The notes under the pieces were generated by a model. It worked only from the letters and a program-made list of their open reading frames with translations, did not search any database and was not told the DNA's origin. From Aptenodytes patagonicus (lineage: Eukaryota; Chordata; Aves; Sphenisciformes; Spheniscidae), in contig NC_134961.1 of assembly GCF_965638725.1 (NCBI RefSeq), positions 3,782,001 to 3,846,000 on the forward strand: a stretch of 64,000 nucleotides of DNA, written 5' to 3'. The position numbers and the translations under genes were made by a program. The stretch's first letter is position 1. Each line of letters begins with the position of its first letter. Below, one piece after another: positions 58,524 to 64,000 of the stretch.

Positions 58524-61500
58524 CCTAAAGCATATCTACAATCCAGCATTCGTGGAGACAGGAGACTCAAAATGCACATGTATTTTCAAAGAATTTGAAA
58601 AATATTGCCCAAAACATTTAAATTATGTATTCCAGTCTCAAACATTTCCACTTCAATCTCTATAGAGACTGAGGCTCAAAAGAATCACATTGAATACTTA
58701 GCCTGATCTTCATTTAAAACATACATAGGACTCAATTTATTTACAGTGAAATTTAATCTTTAGAAAGCAGTGGTGAAACCTAACCATTTTGTGCAAGCCA
58801 CTCCAATAACTAATTACTGTCACTGTTAAAAATGTGTACTTTCTAGCCTGGACAACTATAGTTTCACACTTCACCAGCTGGATCTCACAATACCTTTGCT
58901 AGACTGAACAGGCTTCACTATTAGATTTCTCGTCTCCATGTATGTACTTCTGGACTGAGAAGTCACTCCTTAAACTCCTTGCCAAAAAACAGTTTTGCTC
59001 TTTGTAACCTTCCGCCAAATCACATTTCATCCTGTGACTACCCTCCAAGTTCTCCAATTTTTGATGTGACCTTGAACTGTGGATACCAGAATCAGGTACG
59101 GGATTCTCACAGGACTCAAGAGTAGGACCAAATACCTACACCTCCCTAATCCCATTTAACATTCTCCCCAAGAATTGCATTAATACACTAGTTGAAATGT
59201 CAGAAATTTATTTCCAGTAAATTATCTTAATTGAGGTCAAAACTAGCCTGAAGACTTCTCCTCAAATACTTTTCCAGAACGGACACACTCAGAATCCACA
59301 CCACCAAGCTCTTGGCTCAAAGCTGTGCGCTCTAACATGGATATCTAAAAAGCTGACATCATTTACATATACTGAGCAAGCAGTTATTCTGCTAAAGGCA
59401 GCAATATGCACAGAAATACAATAATATTTGGCACTAAATCTGGATTTAGAAATAATTGTCTCCCCTATACTCTATGCTTTTTAAGTCTTGAGCTAGATGC
59501 TCAGAACACATTTTTCTCAAACTATGTGACCTAAAAACTTTGAGCATCAGCAGACTGCCAGTACTAATCAAAACTACATTAATAGCACAACCCACCTAGC
59601 TAGTCAGAAATCTCATGGACAAATAAAGTTTATCTCAGTTATATCTTCGAATAATGACTACAATTAAGATACTTTTTAGTGCTGACAGTTAAGGATGTGC
59701 TGCCAGGAAGATTTTGATTTTTCTAAAACGTTCAGTGCTTGCTTGCTTCCTTCCTTCCTTAACAGATTCTACCTCAGTACAATTACGCTTAACTTTAGAA
59801 AGGCATTAAAAGTCAAGCATGAATACTGTTGCCAAAAACCTTATTAAGAAAGGCTGATGATCTTCTGGCTTAGGGGAAAGTTTAAAGAACGATAGAACAG
59901 TTTATAAAAGAAAAACTGGTATATAGATAAAATAGGAAGGTGCTGAAATCAGGAAATATCTAGCAGTAAAACTTAATACAAGCATTAGATAAGTTAAACA
60001 AGGATGAAAAAGCAAGCAAGACTGCTTGTCTCTTTTTACGTATTCATTTCTAAAGCAAGATTTAAATACGCCGGAAAAGAAATCCTATTGTGAACAGTAG
60101 GTATGACCACTAACACTCATTCATTTGCTAAAATGATTCTCAAATGCAAAGAAGAGTCTTAAATGCAAAGATGCATATCACATTGTGAAACATACTAAAT
60201 TCAGAGAATCACCATCACTATCTCATTCCATTCAACGCTAGTTTTGCCACAGGGTGTGCCAAGGTTAATCTTTCTTCTGTTGCAACTGGAAACATATCTG
60301 ATACCAAGAGATAAGGCTGCATGGCCTTGTTCAGCATTAGCACCTGAAGATAATTTGAAGGCAAACATGCTACCTTTCTTGAAGCCTTTCAATTCTTTTT
60401 AGTAGCAAGCAATAAGGAAATCTTATGATTTATGTAGTTAAATAACAAAGAACCATGTTGGTGTAGAAATTACAGTAAAGTCGCTATGTATGCAACTGAT
60501 ATTTGTAAAACACAACCTATGAACTATTTCCGTTTCCTATTCTCATTTCTAATAAACTCATTCAGTTAACCTCTTTCAGAACTTCTTAATGTATCAACAT
60601 GGTTAATTTTTATATGCCTCACTTGTTGAGTTTGGGCAGAAACAGCTCTATTATTAATTTTTGGTTTTGCTTATAGGTCTGTTCTCATCCGAGATAAGCA
60701 TTTCTTATGGCTTCATTTTCTAAAGACTCTGATTTGGCAATCTTGCAAAGCAAGAAAGAATGTGAACTAAACTTTTTTCTTCAAAGACATACATTTACTG
60801 GTGTACGAGCTAATTTAATTATTGGCTCTTCTGCTTGGTCTTGCTTCTAGGCGTGCAATCAGCCCTCCTCCCTTTTGTCAGTTGGGACAACACTAGAGCT
60901 TTCCACAAGCTGGTTTAACTCACTGAAGTTGTAAAAAAAATATACCTCCTCCTCCATTTTTGCTGAGTTACATACTTATCAGATGGAGCGTGATCAGAGG
61001 AATATGAAATGTGCCTATGAACTATAAAATGTGTTTTGTATTATGAGCCCAATTCAATATTAATCTGTTGAACATACATCTAAATACTTCCCAAAGTGAG
61101 CTACTGAAGCGCATCCCAGACAAATTCCCCATACAGGAAATATGACACACCTTGTTAAGGTTAGATTTTTCATAGTTCTTTCAAACAGAGGGCTGTGGCT
61201 ATCAGTTTTGATAATCTCATCTGCCGGCTCATCCCTCAGGATTCTCCCTGCCCCACCTCCCCCACATCCTCATCTGGAGGTAGGGACAAGTATGTCTGGG
61301 ATGGGTGTAACAGGCATCAGCCTACATACGAGCTCAAATACACATTCTCTCTCACTTTAAAGTTTAAAACTAGGTGTTTAAAACCCATGTGATTTTTAGG
61401 AAAAAAAAACCACAATGGACTCAAACCCAGGAAATTATAGGTCACAGATCAGGTCTAATGCTTCAAGCTGTAAGAGGGCAGTATCTTTATCCATTAGCTG

Positions 61501-63749
61501 CACCTCGTAAGAACGACTGTTTTATAAGCACAAAATTGTGCTGCATAGTAGTCACTGTAAATAATCTTATTGTATGATTAAGAAAAATATGTCAACTTAG
61601 TATCAGGTTACAGCTCATAATGGAACTCCAAAAAGTAAAACCACAAGGGAAAAAACAAATCTATTACCATCAGATTTTGATTTACATATATGCAGCAAAG
61701 GAGAAGAACCAAAGTCCAGGACGATAAAACAAGTATCATCAATTATTCCCTTGAAATATCTGTGCTCATCAGTTAAAGGCATCTGATATTTCAAAATTAA
61801 ACCATACAGACAATCTATTGATGTGCTATTGTATCAAGACGGTACGTTCACAAACTGGTGAGATGTCAGGGAAGGATTTTTTTTTCTCTTGAAAGGACAT
61901 CTATGATATCTGTTATCATTCAGAGGAAAAAAAGGAACTGCTTGGATTATGTTTTGCTGTTTACAGGAGATGAAGAATCTAAAGATTCTGAATCAAATCC
62001 TTGGAAGAAAGACTTTACGTGTTTAAGTAATCTTAGGTACTGTAATTAATACACTGTGATGGGTAATCTAAGAGGTAGGCCACTTCTGCAAAATCCAAGA
62101 TGACAGGTGGCTGCAGAAACCAGGTTCTGAATGGTTCAAGTGAAAATCAATTACTACAGATGGCCAAGACAATGGGGCATGAAACCCTGACAAAGGTTGT
62201 ACTGAAAACAAGAGACCATAGCGCATATTTAACCAGGAAAGGCTTTTCTTTTTGTACATCAAATTGAAGACATCCAGGTTCATAAGCTTAGAGAATGCAT
62301 CTCTGAATAATAGGATTTTCTCTAAATCCAGATTTTCCACAACAGTCTGTAGTTCTCTCTATACCTACTGCTTGCCTCACATTACTGATTTGCACAATAA
62401 TCTATTGAAGATTAACTATACCAGGTACAGTCTTATAAAAAAGGCTACTCACAATGACAGGACAATGCAATTTGTTTGCATCTTGCTAAAGTGGTTTCCA
62501 CTAGACTTCTACATGGCAAAAAAGGATGACAGTAACATCTAAGCAGCTCAAATAACATATAAGCATGTTCCTTGTAAGCAAAGAATATCTTTCTATAGCT
62601 GCGACTGCAGCTAGCTTAAGTTGTCATGTACGCTATGAACAACCATAACTAAGTCTAGAAACGTGAAAAAAATTCATCAGGTCTCTCCATAGCCTGCTAA
62701 ATAACCTTAGCATAAATTTATGATTTGCTGCTACAACCCAAAAATGTAAGCGCAGTAAAAAAGAAAATGTTTAGATTAGTAGCCTCATGAAATTTTTGCA
62801 AGATAGCAATGCCTCATGATTGTGCTTGTGAAAGATGACTGATTTCATCAATTGGTGAAAAAAGGCAGCCAAATGCCTTAATTAGAACTAAAGCATTTCT
62901 TCTAAAACTGTGCCTTCTCTCTCTCTCTGATGACATTGAGAGATAGTAAATAAGCACCTTTTTGCAGTAGAACAACCCAAACAGGTGCCTTAATCACTAA
63001 GCGTACCTTATCATTTATTTAAGAAACCTTAGAAGAAAGCTTTCCTACCCCCTCCCAAGACAGTTTCTGACCTATCAGCAAGCCACCTACATTTTTAAGT
63101 TTATTTTTATAAGTCAGTTCAAGCTAATCCTCTCCAAAAAAACCCAAACCAAACCAAAGGCAACAAAAAACAATCCCCACACCACCACACTTGAAGGTAT
63201 TTTTTCTCTAACTCTGGAACACCATTCAGGTTCTGTTCCCTGCCTTCTTAAGCATCCTTTCTGGAAGTTATGCATGAGAAAATGAAGAAATTTACTACTA
63301 GTCTCACTAAAAAAAAAAATTACAATTTAAAAATTTATATATAAAAATCAACTCTTTATTTTCAACCTGTCAGTTATATGTTCAAGGGTTACAAGCCATT
63401 CCCTTCTTTTCCTTAAGTGTACTGTACTGGAAGTCCATTTTTGACCACTATGCTCTAAAATCTCTTTCAGAGCCAGCACTATATACGAATACTTTATAGC
63501 CATTACTACATACCACTTCATAAATAAAGTCCTTATCGGTAACTTTTCTTTCCCTCCTAAAAATGAGTCAGAATGAATATCCAAATATCCAGCATCACCC
63601 ACCATTTGCAGTCCATGCAGAATAAGTAATATTTTACTCAAGGAATTGCTGAAACAGAATACTCTGGCTAAGTAAGAGGTTATTGTCAAGAGTAGTTTGA
63701 GCTGGTTCTTGAAGTTGAACGAGAGTGATGACAGTGCAGAAATAACAGG

Positions 63750-64000
63750 ACACCAGTGCAGGCTGACACTCCACTAAAACACTAAAACTAGGGCCGGTCG
63801 GACAACGTAAAAATTTAAACAAACATATGAACGGTCCTGTGCTTCCTTCGTTGGATCTACAAGCAGCCGTGTTATTCGCAAACCCAATCGCCTTGCGTGA
63901 AATCAGCCCGCCCTCACACCCCCCCAAACTCAACTCCCTGGAAGCACACGGACTCGTTAAGCAACGCGACCCTTGACAAACTCCCCCGACGACGGCAGAG
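63750..64000. promoter_or_regulatory. KCTD5: CpG-richer shoulder at the window edge, probably near KCTD5 exon 1
   Basis: The last 250 bases contain about a dozen and a half CpG dinucleotides (for example ggccggtcgg, cccccgacgacgg), while the preceding intron has few. KCTD5 exon 1 must lie beyond base 64000 on the minus strand, so this is probably the downstream shore of its promoter island. Confidence 0.45.

Larger units (their letters stand above)
54186..64000 (-). other. KCTD5: KCTD5 intron 1 (partial)
   Basis: At least 9.8 kb of AT-rich intron. It contains a T18 run (54576-54593), a TTA microsatellite (58485-58523) and a short CTTG/CTTC repeat (about 59736-59759). No coding exon was recognised, and the conserved RLNVGGTYF segment of exon 1 is absent. 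CpG density rises in the last 250 bases, consistent with an approaching CpG island. Confidence 0.75.

Noticed and set aside
63348-63933. Minus-strand ORFs of 113 and 99 codons near the window end, considered as KCTD5 exon 1
   Set aside because: Neither contains the conserved WVRLNVGGTYF or TTRQTLCRD segments of KCTD5 exon 1, so exon 1 must lie beyond the window.

Overview
This is a vertebrate nuclear window, almost certainly from a bird. The genes have short coding exons and long AT-rich introns with GT-AG splice sites. There is one CpG island. The recognisable interspersed repeats are CR1 LINEs, with the avian/reptilian CR1 3' end (tandem ATTCTATG octamers), and I saw no Alu- or L1-like sequence. 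Most open reading frames longer than 60 codons here are chance ORFs in introns, GC-rich ORFs in the CpG island, or pieces of CR1.

Three protein genes can be reconstructed exon by exon. (1) TSR3, + strand, 598-3484: the last four coding exons of the 18S rRNA aminocarboxypropyl transferase; its 5' exons lie before base 1. (2) UBE2I (UBC9, the SUMO E2 enzyme), - strand, stop at 6246 and ATG at 14973: seven coding exons that add up to exactly 158 codons, with non-coding first exon(s) in a CpG island at about 18.85-20.25 kb. (3) KCTD5, - strand, 54098 down to 30246: coding exons 2-6 of the CUL3 adaptor. Exon 1 lies beyond base 64000, and the last 250 bases look like the approach to its CpG island. 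TSR3 and UBE2I converge tail to tail. KCTD5 lies upstream of UBE2I on the same strand.

The last KCTD5 intron (30276-41749) holds four CR1 insertions. One, at 31922-34218, keeps an almost open reverse transcriptase frame. Between the UBE2I promoter and the 3' end of KCTD5 (20.1-23.9 kb) there is a set of good splice signals and a poly(A) signal on the + strand, consistent with a divergent non-coding transcript.

The most interesting observation is inside KCTD5. A second copy of the exon starting LVSIGS lies at 48151-48372, upstream of the usual copy at 41750-41875. It has its own acceptor, the same phase, and differences from the usual copy that are largely synonymous or conservative. It can act either as an alternative last exon, which would add a hydrophobic C-terminal tail, or as a mutually exclusive internal exon. 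A 53-55 bp inverted repeat lies just downstream of it, and a further possible acidic terminal exon lies at 38943-38987.
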